Origin: Actinomadura litoris
GTDB lineage: Bacteria; Actinomycetota; Actinomycetes; Streptosporangiales; Streptosporangiaceae
DNA length: 64,000 nucleotides
Direction: 5' to 3'
NCBI RefSeq assembly: GCF_009733595.1
Contig: NZ_WOFH01000008.1
Span: 1-64,000, forward strand
Numbering within the stretch: position 1 is the first letter of the stretch; each line of letters begins with the position of its first letter. The position numbers and the translations under genes were made by a program. Shown piece after piece: positions 53,319 to 61,598 of this stretch. The notes below the pieces were generated by a model. It saw only the letters and a program-made list of their open reading frames with translations, was not told the DNA's origin and did not search any database.

Positions 53319-53404
53319 GCCGACCGCGCACCCCAGCAAGATCCCCCTGCCGGCCGTCGGCGGCAGGTCGACCGCTCACCACGATGACGAAGGCTGGCAC
53401 CACG

Positions 53405-54187
53405 ATGACCGCACTGACCGAATCACAACCGTTCTCGGCGACCGCCGCCCTCGAACGCGTCGGGGCCCTGGCGCGCGGCGCCTCGCGGCACCCCGCCATC
53501 GACAACCCCTTCTACCGGCTCTGGATGTCGCGCGAGCTCCCGGTCGAGCAGGTCGAGCTCATCGCCCGCAACTACTATGAGCGGGTGAGCCGCACCTCGG
53601 TCCGGATCGCCCTGGCCTTCATACATATGGAGGACGTCACGGCCCGCGCCGAGACGGTCGAGAACCTCAGCGACGAGATGGGGCGCGGCGACGCCTCCGC
53701 GGTCCACGCGGTGCTGCTGCGCTCCTTCTTCGAGGCGCTGCTGTCGAGGCTGCACCGCCGGAAGGTGGACTTCGACGAGATCGACGCGCCGATCCTGCCC
53801 TCCACGCGGCGGCTGGTCGAGGAGGGCGAGAAGGTCTTCAGCAGCCCGCACCCGCAGGAGGTCTGCGGCGCCCTGCTCGCCCAGGAGTGGCACGCCTACC
53901 CGCAGCTCGTCTCCCTGTACGAGGGCGTGCGCAACTACCGCGGCTACTTCGGCTTCGAGGAGTTCCACGAGAACTGCGAGTACTTCTACCTGCACATCGG
54001 GGCCACCGAGAAGGAGCACAAGATCCACTCGCTGTCCACCGCCGCCCGCGCCTGCCGCAGCGAGGCCGACATCGAGCACCTTGAGCGCGGCTTCACCACC
54101 TACCTCGACCTGCTCGCCGACAACTGGACCGAGATCCATACGCATCTCACCGCCGGCTGTAACGGCGCAGAACCTGCGGCCGAATGA
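53405..54187 (+). CDS. Haem-oxygenase-like diiron oxidase/decarboxylase (TenA/CADD-type fold)
   Basis: 260 residues, all-helical, matching the iron-containing redox (HDO) superfamily whose members perform N-oxygenation, desaturation, C-C cleavage and decarboxylation on amino acids or fatty acids. Candidate metal ligands by motif: Glu91/His101 (SDEMGRGDASAVHAVL), Glu161 (AQEWHAY), and the C-terminal His197 with Glu202 and His205 (YLHIGATEKEH). I do not assign exact ligands. The ATG at 53405 is chosen; an ATG at 53384 is possible. Coupled by position to ferredoxin and exporter genes. Substrate unknown. Confidence 0.8.
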   Translation: MTALTESQPFSATAALERVGALARGASRHPAIDNPFYRLWMSRELPVEQVELIARNYYERVSRTSVRIALAFIHMEDVTARAETVENLSDEMGRGDASAVHAVLLRSFFEALLSRLHRRKVDFDEIDAPILPSTRRLVEEGEKVFSSPHPQEVCGALLAQEWHAYPQLVSLYEGVRNYRGYFGFEEFHENCEYFYLHIGATEKEHKIHSLSTAARACRSEADIEHLERGFTTYLDLLADNWTEIHTHLTAGCNGAEPAAE

Positions 54188-54195
54188 TGTGATCG

Positions 54196-55386
54196 ATGTC
54201 TGGGACGTCCGTCAGCGCGTCGGAACGGCCGCGGGGGGCCGGGCGCGCCCCTCGCGGCCCCGGGATCGCGCTGCTGACCTTCAGCCATGTGGTCGACGAC
54301 TTCTACCAGGGGGCCGTCCCGGCGCTGCTGCCCTTCATCGCGGCCCGCGGGCACTTCGGGTACGCGGCGGTGGCCGGCCTGACCTTCGGCGCCACGATGT
54401 CGTCCTCGGTGGCGCAGCCCCTCTTCGGCATGCTGGCCGACCGGTACCGGATGGCCTGGCTCGTGGGGGCCGGCATGTCCACGGCGGCGCTGGGCATCGC
54501 CCTGTCCGGAACCTCGCAACGCTATGAGTTCATCTGGCTCGCGCTCGCGCTGGCGGGCCTCGGGATCGCCGCGTACCACCCGGAATCGGCCCGAATCGCC
54601 CGGATCGCCTCCCGGGGCAGCCAGTCCGCGATGGGCTACTACCACGTCGGCGGCAACCTCGGCATCGCCCTCGCGCCGGTCGTCATCAGCCCCGTGGTCT
54701 ATGGACTCGGGTTCGGCGGGCTGTGGATCCTCGCCCTGCCCGCCTGGATCACCGCGCTGCTCCTGCGGCCTCGGCGCACCGAGGAACAGGCGGCGGCCGC
54801 GCGGCGCGGCGCGGCCGACCGGCCCAGCGACCGCCGCTCCTTCGCGCTGATGACCGTGATCGTCATCGTGCGGTCGGCCGTCTACTACGGACTGACCACC
54901 TTCCTCACCCTCTACGTCACCGGAACCCTGCACGGCGGCCGCGGCTTCGGCGAGGCCACGCTGACCGCCCTGCTGTTCGGCGGTGTGGTCGGCACGGTGC
55001 TCGGCGGCCACCTCGCCGGACGCTTCGGCCGCCTGCGGGTACTGCGCGTCGCCTACGCTCTCTGCGTCCCGGCGGTGCTCACCCTCGCCTTCGCGAACCA
55101 CGAGCTGATCATCATCGCGGTCATCCCGGTGAGCCTCTGCCTCTACGTCCCGTTCTCCATCCACACCACCCTCGGCCAGGACTACCTGCCGCAGCGCATG
55201 GGCACGGCCGCGGGAGTCACGACCGGACTCACCGTCAGCGCCGGGGGCCTGCTGGCGCCCGCCTTCGGCGTGCTCGGCGACGCCACGAGCCTGCGCACGG
55301 TGCTGCTGGTCCTCGGCGTGCTCCCTCTCCTCGCGCTCGCCGCCGCGGCGATGCTGCGCGAGCCGACCGGCGCGACAACGCGTTGA
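54196..55386 (+). CDS. MFS exporter, fosmidomycin-resistance (Fsr)-like
   Basis: 396 residues with twelve predicted helices; SHVVDDFYQGAVPALLPF near the start and AYHPESARIARIASRG are typical of the Fsr-like MFS branch. It begins eight bases after the diiron-oxidase stop, so it is in the same operon and is the natural exporter or self-resistance protein for its product. Confidence 0.9.
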   Translation: MSGTSVSASERPRGAGRAPRGPGIALLTFSHVVDDFYQGAVPALLPFIAARGHFGYAAVAGLTFGATMSSSVAQPLFGMLADRYRMAWLVGAGMSTAALGIALSGTSQRYEFIWLALALAGLGIAAYHPESARIARIASRGSQSAMGYYHVGGNLGIALAPVVISPVVYGLGFGGLWILALPAWITALLLRPRRTEEQAAAARRGAADRPSDRRSFALMTVIVIVRSAVYYGLTTFLTLYVTGTLHGGRGFGEATLTALLFGGVVGTVLGGHLAGRFGRLRVLRVAYALCVPAVLTLAFANHELIIIAVIPVSLCLYVPFSIHTTLGQDYLPQRMGTAAGVTTGLTVSAGGLLAPAFGVLGDATSLRTVLLVLGVLPLLALAAAAMLREPTGATTR

Positions 55387-55522
55387 TCACACGTCCGAGG
55401 GTGTTGGACCGGCTCCGGGCGACCGGCGGCAGGACGTCGGTCTCGCGGTCGGTGAGCAGCTCCAGCGGGTCGTCGCGGAGCGGGCGAGTGCGCTTTTCAA
55501 TTTCCCAGGAAAGATGATTCAT
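55377..55522 (-). pseudogene. Remnant of a LuxR-type HTH domain
   Basis: The minus-strand frame reads LRDDPLELLTDRETDVLPPVARSRSN, matching the beginning of a LuxR/NarL HTH (DPL..LT.RE..VL..MA.GRSN), then loses similarity. There is no receiver domain and no helix-turn-helix completion, so it is probably a degraded response-regulator fragment at the boundary after the MFS gene. Confidence 0.45.
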
Positions 55523-55585
55523 CAGGTAATCGGGGTTACCCGGCCTATCGGGACGGCCTTTCTCGGGCTCGGCATCGGATCACCG

Positions 55586-56203
55586 CTAGTAATCCGGCCG
55601 GGGTACCAGGCCCGTCAGGATGAAATGGCCGTCGAGCGCCAACGCGGCGAGCACCATCAGGGTGATGACCGCGGCTTTGATGTTGCGCTTCATTCCGAGG
55701 CCGTAGCCGGCGGCGGCGAGGGCCGAGAACGCCGTGGAGACCAGCGCGATGGCGACGATGACGCAGCTGTGGTGCCGCAGGCCCGGGTCGATGACCGCCG
55801 GATCTACGGGCCCGGTCAGATGGGCCAGCCGAGGGGACGCCTTCCACCACGCCAGCGACAGATTCACCAGCGCCAGAACCGTGCCCGCGAGCACGGCGGC
55901 GGCCAGCCCGGCCTGCCATGACCGGACCGCCGCCGTCCGCGCGACCAGCAGACCGGCCAGCAGAGCGCAGACATGGCCCACCTCGCTGCCGGAGGTGTAG
56001 GCGAGGATGGCCGCACCGCGCCACGCCGCCACCATCTGCGTCTCCGACTGCGCGTCGGGCCACACCTCCAGCCCCTGCTCGATGCTGCGGGAAAGCATCG
56101 TGACGGCCGCGACAGCAGTCGCGGCGACCAACAACGCGTAGATGGTGGCGCACCATAACCAGACGTGTGGGCCGCGCTGCAAGATCTTCACCATGTCCGT
56201 CAT
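55586..56203 (-). CDS. Integral membrane protein of unknown function
   Basis: 205 residues with about four to five hydrophobic segments (for example LLVAATAVAAVTML, AGLAAAVLAGTVLALV, VIVAIALVSTAFSALAAAGYGLG, AAVITLMVLAALAL). ATG at 56203, or an internal ATG at 56194. Located 89 bases upstream of the PKS operon end on the other side of the mini-cluster. I do not recognise the family. Confidence 0.65.
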   Translation of the reverse strand: MTDMVKILQRGPHVWLWCATIYALLVAATAVAAVTMLSRSIEQGLEVWPDAQSETQMVAAWRGAAILAYTSGSEVGHVCALLAGLLVARTAAVRSWQAGLAAAVLAGTVLALVNLSLAWWKASPRLAHLTGPVDPAVIDPGLRHHSCVIVAIALVSTAFSALAAAGYGLGMKRNIKAAVITLMVLAALALDGHFILTGLVPRPDY

Positions 56204-56291
56204 AATGCCCGAAACGGCGGACTAAGATCCAATGCGCTGTTTCGGTCGGGTCCTCTCTTTCCGGTGAAATTTCTTAGGCGGACGGCGTCGA

Positions 56292-57392
56292 CTACGGTGC
56301 CGGGGCCTCCCAGGTGAGCGTGAGGCCCGCGTACACATAGCGGCTCGCCTCGATGGCCAGCAGCAGAACCGTGTCGCCGGGCCTCACCGTGCCCTTCCGC
56401 CAGCCCGCGTCCAGGGCCAGCGGCACCGCCGGCGACCCGGTGGCGCCCACGTCCGCGAGGTTCTCCACGATGATCTTCTTCAGCCGCGCGCCGTCCGTCG
56501 GACTCAGCCCGGCGGCGTCGAACTCGCCGCTGAAGTACTCGGCGTTGCCCTCGGGCAGGACGCACGCGTCGATGTCGGCCACCGACAGGCCGGATCGTCC
56601 CAGCATGTCCCGCAGCCCGGTGACGAAGACGTGGGGCCCGAACTTCGTCGTCCCTTGGATGTCGAGCCGGATCTCCATCAGGCGCTCGCGGGCCTGCTGG
56701 CGGGCCAGCGGAAGGTCCGTGCCGCCACCGTTGATCAGCATCCCGGGTCTGCGGCCGCCGCCCAGGGACCGGGTCGCGAACACCGGACGGGGCCGCCCGG
56801 CGGCGGATCCCGGCCCGCCCGCCTCCAGCACCATGGCCGCCGCGCCATCGCCGAAGGTGTAGAGGGTGAGCCGGTCGCGCATGCGGACGTCGAACGGGTC
56901 CCTCCCCAGGTAGAGGGGCGCGAGGAGGGGCGAGATGGACTCGGCCCCGATCACGAGCGCGGTGCGGTGGACGCCGTCGGCGAGCAGCCGGCGCGCGATG
57001 TCCAGCGCCTGCACGGCGCCCGCGCAACCGGCGCGGACCTCGATGACGGCGGCGGCGTCCAGTCCGAGTTGTTCCTGGACGTACGTGCCGGCGGCGGGCA
57101 GCAGGTGCTCCGGGCTGGCCGTCGACATCACGATCAGTTCGATGTCGGCGGGTTCGAGGCCCGCCCGGTCGAGCGCCTGCCGGGCGGCGGCGGTCGCCAT
57201 CCTCGACGTGCTGGTGCGGTGCTCACCGGTGCGCGGGTCGATGAGCCAGTGCCGCCTCCGCACCTCGATCCCGGCCAGGACGTCGTCCGGCAGCGGGCCC
57301 GCGAGCCGTTCGAGCGCGTCGTTGTCGAGGGGGTCGCCGGGCAGGTGCGCGCCCGTGCTGAGGACGGACACGTGGCGGTCGGCGTCGGACAT
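56292..57392 (-). CDS. KAS III-like (FabH-family) protein with altered active site
   Basis: 366 residues of the 3-oxoacyl-ACP synthase III fold. The nucleophile Cys is present (RAGCAGAVQAL), but the His of the HQAN motif is replaced (LPEGNAEYF) and the Asn of the GNTSA motif is replaced by Ala (VGATGSPAVPL). Decarboxylating condensation needs His and Asn, so this is more likely an acyltransferase or a starter/terminal-transfer enzyme than a true KAS III. Start ATG 57392, two bases after the fused KS-CLF stop. Last gene of the PKS operon. Confidence 0.85.
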   Translation of the reverse strand: MSDADRHVSVLSTGAHLPGDPLDNDALERLAGPLPDDVLAGIEVRRRHWLIDPRTGEHRTSTSRMATAAARQALDRAGLEPADIELIVMSTASPEHLLPAAGTYVQEQLGLDAAAVIEVRAGCAGAVQALDIARRLLADGVHRTALVIGAESISPLLAPLYLGRDPFDVRMRDRLTLYTFGDGAAAMVLEAGGPGSAAGRPRPVFATRSLGGGRRPGMLINGGGTDLPLARQQARERLMEIRLDIQGTTKFGPHVFVTGLRDMLGRSGLSVADIDACVLPEGNAEYFSGEFDAAGLSPTDGARLKKIIVENLADVGATGSPAVPLALDAGWRKGTVRPGDTVLLLAIEASRYVYAGLTLTWEAPAP

Positions 57393-57394
57393 GA

Positions 57395-59800
57395 TCAGAT
57401 CTCCGTTCGGGGACGCAGCACGAGGCTGTAGTGGGTGCCGCCCAGCGACGAGCTGTTGACGAGGACCGGTCCGGCGGGGGCGCCGCTCCGCCACCCGGTG
57501 AGGGCCAGCGCGGCGGACAGCTGGGCACCGGCTCCCACCGGTTCCCCGAGGAGCCGTTTGGGGCTTTCGACCGTGCAGCCGGGTGCGAGGGCGCGCACCG
57601 CCCGGGTCTCCGGGCGGTCGACCGGCATGAGACCGGCGGCGTTGGCCCAGATCGCGGTGAGCTCGCCGGGCTCGACCCCGCCGTCGTCCAGCGCGGCCCG
57701 CATCGCGCGTCGCAGGCCGTCGCCGTCCGGCGCCCAGGCCCCGATCCCGCGCGCGTCCGACGCGGAGCCGTGCCCGGCGAACTCGCCGAGGATCGGAGCG
57801 TTTCGGGCCTTGGCCGCCGACTCGCGTTCCAGGACGAGCGCGATCCCGCCCTCGGTGAGGGTGTAGCGGCGTCCGCTGGGGCCGCTGAAGAGCGGGAGGG
57901 CCCGGTACGCCTCCAGCACCGCCGGGGAGAGTTCGTCCACCGCCGGGCACACCACCGCGTCCGCCCGGCCGGTGCGCAGGAGATCGTGGGCGACGCACAG
58001 CGCGGACGCGCCGGCGGCGTGCCCCGCGGTCGCGGTCGAGGTGGGCCCCCGGGTGCCGAGGACCATGGCGACCTGCCCGGCCGCGGCGTTGAACACGGTG
58101 TTCGGGAAGATCGCCGGGTTCGCGGCCGCCGGGCCGTCGGCCAGGACGGGGGTGAGGAAGTCCGCGACGCTGCGCATGGGCCCGAGGCCGGTGCCCACGA
58201 TCACGCCGACGCGCTCGCCGCCCTCCAGGCCGGCGTCTTCCAGCGCCTCGCGGGCGGCGGCGACGGCGAGCCGTCCGAGCCGGTCCATGCGGCGGCGCTC
58301 CCGTGGGGGGACGTCGCGCCGGGGGTCGATCTCGACGCGCGCGAACCTCGGTGCGCCGTCGGTGGTCTCCGGCCTCTCGCCCGCGCGGTAGGCGCGCCAC
58401 AGGTCGGCGCCGGAGGCTCCGGACGCGCTGATGACGCCGATGCCCGTGACGACGACCTTCTCCGTCGCGGTCGGGGGCGGTCCGGCCAGCGGGCTGCCGG
58501 GGCGGCCGAAGGCGAGCGAGGCGTTGGCGCCGGCGAACGCGAAGTTGTTCGACAGCGCCGCGTCCATCGCGGTCGGACGGCTCGCACCGGGCACCGGGTC
58601 CAGCCCGCATCTCGGGTCGGTCCTGGTGAACCCCGCCGTCGGCGGCACGACCTGGTCGCGCAGCGCCAGGACCGTCACGGCGGCCTCGACCGCGCCGGCG
58701 GCCCCGAGCAGGTGCCCGATCATCGACTTGGTGCTGCTCAACGCCGTCTTCTCGGCCGCCTCGCCGAGCGCCGCCCGGACGGCGTTGCTCTCCGCCGAGT
58801 CGTTCTTGGGCGTGCCGGTGCCGTGCCCGTTGATGTAGATGATCTGGCCCGGTTCCAGGCCGGCGGATCCCAACGCCTCGCGGATGGCGCGCGCCGCGCC
58901 CTCTCCCTGGGGATGCGGCGCGGTGGCGTGGTGGCCGTCGGCGGAGAGTCCGTATCCGAGGACCTCGGCCAGCACCGGCGCGCCCGCCGCGCGCGCCAGC
59001 GACTCCTCGGCCAGGACGAGCATGCCGCCGCCCGCGCCGAGGGACAGCCCGTCCCGGTCCTTGGAGTACGGCGCGGCCGGTCGGGAGGACAGCGACTGGA
59101 GGCTGCTGAACCCCGCGAACCCGGTCTCGGTGAACGCGTCGCTGCCGCCCACCAGCATGGCGTCCGCCCGCCCGGCCCGGATCGCTTCCAGCGCGTGCGC
59201 CAGCGCGTGGGCGCCCGACGCGCACGCCGTGTTCACCGACAGGCAGGGGCCCTTGAGCCCGAACACGGCGCTCAGCCCTTCCGCGATGGCGTGCGGCGGG
59301 ATCACGAGCCACTCCCCCGGACACACCGGCGCGCCGCCCGTGCGGAGCCGTCGCAGCACACGCTCGCCCGTGCGCAGACCGCCGTTGCAGGTGCCGAAAG
59401 CGACGCCGAACCGGTGCGCGGCGACCGCCCCCGCGCGCGCCGGGCCGGTGCCGTCGGCTTGGACGGCCAGCCCGGACGCGGCCAGCGCCTCCTCGGCCGC
59501 CGCGAGCGCGAAGTCCAGGGCGTCCTCCCGCTCGGGCAGGTCGAGCCCGGCGGGCAGGACGCGGCGCGGCGCGGCCCCGTCGGGCACCTCGCCCCCGATC
59601 TCCGTCTGGTAGCCGCCCATCGGGAACGACGTCACCGGGCCGATGGCGACCCGCCCGTCACGTACGCCGTCCCAGAGGGCCTCCGCGCCGGCGCCCTGGG
59701 CCGTCAAGGCGCCCACGGCCGTGACGACCACGCGCACCGTTCGCCCGGATCCGGTCCGCTCCGCGGCCGAAGAACCGGACGTTTCCGTTATGTCCGTCAT
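57395..59800 (-). CDS. Fused ketosynthase-chain-length-factor protein (KS-CLF in one chain)
   Basis: 801 residues holding two FabF-like domains. Domain 1 (to about residue 430) has a full active site: NTACASGAHAL, NGHGTGTPKND and TKSMIGHLLGAAG. Domain 2 (from about VVVTGIGVISASG) lacks it: the Cys position reads His (TAGHAAGASAL, near 58020), and the HGTGT region is replaced by WANAAGLMP, as in chain-length factors. KSalpha and CLF are normally separate genes in type II PKS. I prefer the ATG at 59800 (GAGGG five bases upstream); a GTG at 59830 overlaps the previous stop. It should act as a self-contained KS-CLF condensing unit. Confidence 0.88.
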   Translation of the reverse strand: MTDITETSGSSAAERTGSGRTVRVVVTAVGALTAQGAGAEALWDGVRDGRVAIGPVTSFPMGGYQTEIGGEVPDGAAPRRVLPAGLDLPEREDALDFALAAAEEALAASGLAVQADGTGPARAGAVAAHRFGVAFGTCNGGLRTGERVLRRLRTGGAPVCPGEWLVIPPHAIAEGLSAVFGLKGPCLSVNTACASGAHALAHALEAIRAGRADAMLVGGSDAFTETGFAGFSSLQSLSSRPAAPYSKDRDGLSLGAGGGMLVLAEESLARAAGAPVLAEVLGYGLSADGHHATAPHPQGEGAARAIREALGSAGLEPGQIIYINGHGTGTPKNDSAESNAVRAALGEAAEKTALSSTKSMIGHLLGAAGAVEAAVTVLALRDQVVPPTAGFTRTDPRCGLDPVPGASRPTAMDAALSNNFAFAGANASLAFGRPGSPLAGPPPTATEKVVVTGIGVISASGASGADLWRAYRAGERPETTDGAPRFARVEIDPRRDVPPRERRRMDRLGRLAVAAAREALEDAGLEGGERVGVIVGTGLGPMRSVADFLTPVLADGPAAANPAIFPNTVFNAAAGQVAMVLGTRGPTSTATAGHAAGASALCVAHDLLRTGRADAVVCPAVDELSPAVLEAYRALPLFSGPSGRRYTLTEGGIALVLERESAAKARNAPILGEFAGHGSASDARGIGAWAPDGDGLRRAMRAALDDGGVEPGELTAIWANAAGLMPVDRPETRAVRALAPGCTVESPKRLLGEPVGAGAQLSAALALTGWRSGAPAGPVLVNSSSLGGTHYSLVLRPRTEI

Positions 59801-59826
59801 GCCGTCCCTCTTCGAGTCCTGCGGGC

Positions 59827-61113
59827 TCACCGCACACCGTCCATGGCCACCGCCACCGCCTGTCCCTCCAAGCCGCGCGCCAGGGCCAGCGCCGTGGCCG
59901 GACGGCTGTCGCGCGGATCGCCGGGGACGTAGTCCAGATCGCAGCCGGGCCCCGGCGTCTCCAGGTTCCGGGTGGCGGGGACGACGCCGGTGTGCAGCGC
60001 CATCGCGGTGACGGCCGCGTTGAGCGCGCCCGCGCCGCCGACCAGATGCCCGGTCTGCGGCTTGACGCTGCTGATCTCCGCCGCCGCGGCCGCGCCGCCG
60101 AGCGCGTCATGGAGCGCCCGCGTCTCGCTCACGTCGCCCAGCGGGGTCGCGCAGCCGTGCGCCGCGATGTAGTCGGTGCGGACGCCGCGCCCGGCGGTGC
60201 GCAGCGCGTTGCCGATCGCGCGGGACAGCCCGCGGGCGCGGGGGTCGGGCATCGGCGGGGCGACGCCGTCGTTGCCGGCGCCGTAGCCCGTGACCTCCGC
60301 GTAGATCCGGGCGCCCCTGGCCTGCGCGTGCTCGCGCTCCTCCAGGACGAGCAGGGCCGCGCCCTCCCCGAAGACCGAGCCGCTGCGGTCGACGTCGTAC
60401 GGCCGGAACGCCGCGTCGCCCGACTCGTTGCGCGTGGTGAGGACGCCGAGGCCGTCCATCTTCGACATCGGCCACCACGAGGTGGCGTCGTCGTATCCGC
60501 CGGCGACCACCACGTCGGCCTCGCCGCGGCGCACGGCGCGCGCCCCGTGCCCGATCGCGGCCAGCCCGGCGTCCGCGGTGCCCGCGAAGAAGGCGTTCGC
60601 CCCGCGGATCCCGAACTTCGCGGAGATGTGGAAGGCAGCCGCGGGCTGGAGTCCCTCCACGAAGAACAGCGGCGTGATCTGCGATGACGCGGTCCGGCCC
60701 AGCGTGGCCAGGTCGACCCTGCCGCGCTCGTCGCGGGCCGCCCCCACCGCGCCGATGAGCTCCTCCATCCGCGGCATCTCCTTGTTGCCGCCCAAGAACA
60801 GTCCCGTGCGGTAGCCGAGTTCCCCGGTGCCGTCCAGACCCGCGTCGGACACGGCCAGCGAGGCACCGGCGAGCGCCAACCGGTCGCCGCGGTTGAGCAT
60901 CCGGAGCGTCCGCCGGGAGGCGTACGCGCCCGGGTCGAAGCCGGCGATCTCGGCGCCGATGCGGGTGCGCAGCGGGGACGGGTCGTAGGCGCGCAGGGGC
61001 CCGATCCCGCTGCGCCCCTCCAGCAGCCCCGACCAGGTCTCCGCCATGCCCTCCCCGAGCGCGGTCAGGACGCCGAGCCCGGTGACGACGACGCGGTGTG
61101 CGGTGTCGGTCAT
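59827..61113 (-). CDS. Cys-less ketosynthase homologue (CLF-like, Cys to Ala)
   Basis: 428 residues, FabF/KS fold. The nucleophile position reads Ala (FFAGTADAGLAAIG), while the His residues of AAHGCATPLGD and VKPQTGHLVGGAG are kept. It is therefore CLF- or decarboxylase-like rather than a condensing enzyme by itself, and probably pairs with the intact KS at 61595-62866. ATGA overlap with the upstream dehydratase gene and GTGA-type contact with the fused KS-CLF gene. Confidence 0.88.
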   Translation of the reverse strand: MTDTAHRVVVTGLGVLTALGEGMAETWSGLLEGRSGIGPLRAYDPSPLRTRIGAEIAGFDPGAYASRRTLRMLNRGDRLALAGASLAVSDAGLDGTGELGYRTGLFLGGNKEMPRMEELIGAVGAARDERGRVDLATLGRTASSQITPLFFVEGLQPAAAFHISAKFGIRGANAFFAGTADAGLAAIGHGARAVRRGEADVVVAGGYDDATSWWPMSKMDGLGVLTTRNESGDAAFRPYDVDRSGSVFGEGAALLVLEEREHAQARGARIYAEVTGYGAGNDGVAPPMPDPRARGLSRAIGNALRTAGRGVRTDYIAAHGCATPLGDVSETRALHDALGGAAAAAEISSVKPQTGHLVGGAGALNAAVTAMALHTGVVPATRNLETPGPGCDLDYVPGDPRDSRPATALALARGLEGQAVAVAMDGVR

Positions 61114-61598
61114 GCCGTCCTGCCCTTCGGTTCGCTGATGGTGCCGGTGCCGGTGCCGGTACCGGCCGTGTGCGAGCCGGTGGCCCCCGGGGAGGCGGCG
61201 GTGTCGTCGCGGAGGACCAGTTCCCGGACGTCCGCGACGGTCCGTCCCTCGACCCGGGCGGACGCCCGGAACGTGGTGACGGCACCGTCCGGGCCGGCGG
61301 GGGCCCCCGCCGCCTCCGCCGTGATCTCCACCTGGTCCCCCGGCGCGACGAAGTGCCGGAACCGCACCCCGATGACCGCGCTCAGCCGCCAGGCGCCGGA
61401 GCCGGCCACCGCCGCCGCGAGTTCGGCCATGTTCTCCAGGAGCAGCGCTCCGGGGTAGACCGGCCGCCGCGGGAAGTGCGTGGTGAAGATCGGAAGGGTC
61501 CCGGGGACATTGCGCACCGCGACCGCGCGGACTCCCGGCTCGAACGCCAGGATCCGGTCGAACCCGGGGACCGCCCCGGGCGGAACGGTCTGTGTCAC
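61110..61598 (-). CDS. FabZ/FabA-like hot-dog dehydratase
   Basis: 162 residues. The active-site helix region reads THFPRRPVYPGALLLENMAELAA: the catalytic His (HFP) and the Glu (LEN) of 3-hydroxyacyl-ACP dehydratases are present. GTG start overlapping the upstream stop (GTGA). The C terminus has a TG-rich tail. Likely forms the catalytic half of a dehydratase with the second hot-dog protein of the operon. Confidence 0.85.
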   Translation of the reverse strand: MTQTVPPGAVPGFDRILAFEPGVRAVAVRNVPGTLPIFTTHFPRRPVYPGALLLENMAELAAAVAGSGAWRLSAVIGVRFRHFVAPGDQVEITAEAAGAPAGPDGAVTTFRASARVEGRTVADVRELVLRDDTAASPGATGSHTAGTGTGTGTISEPKGRTA

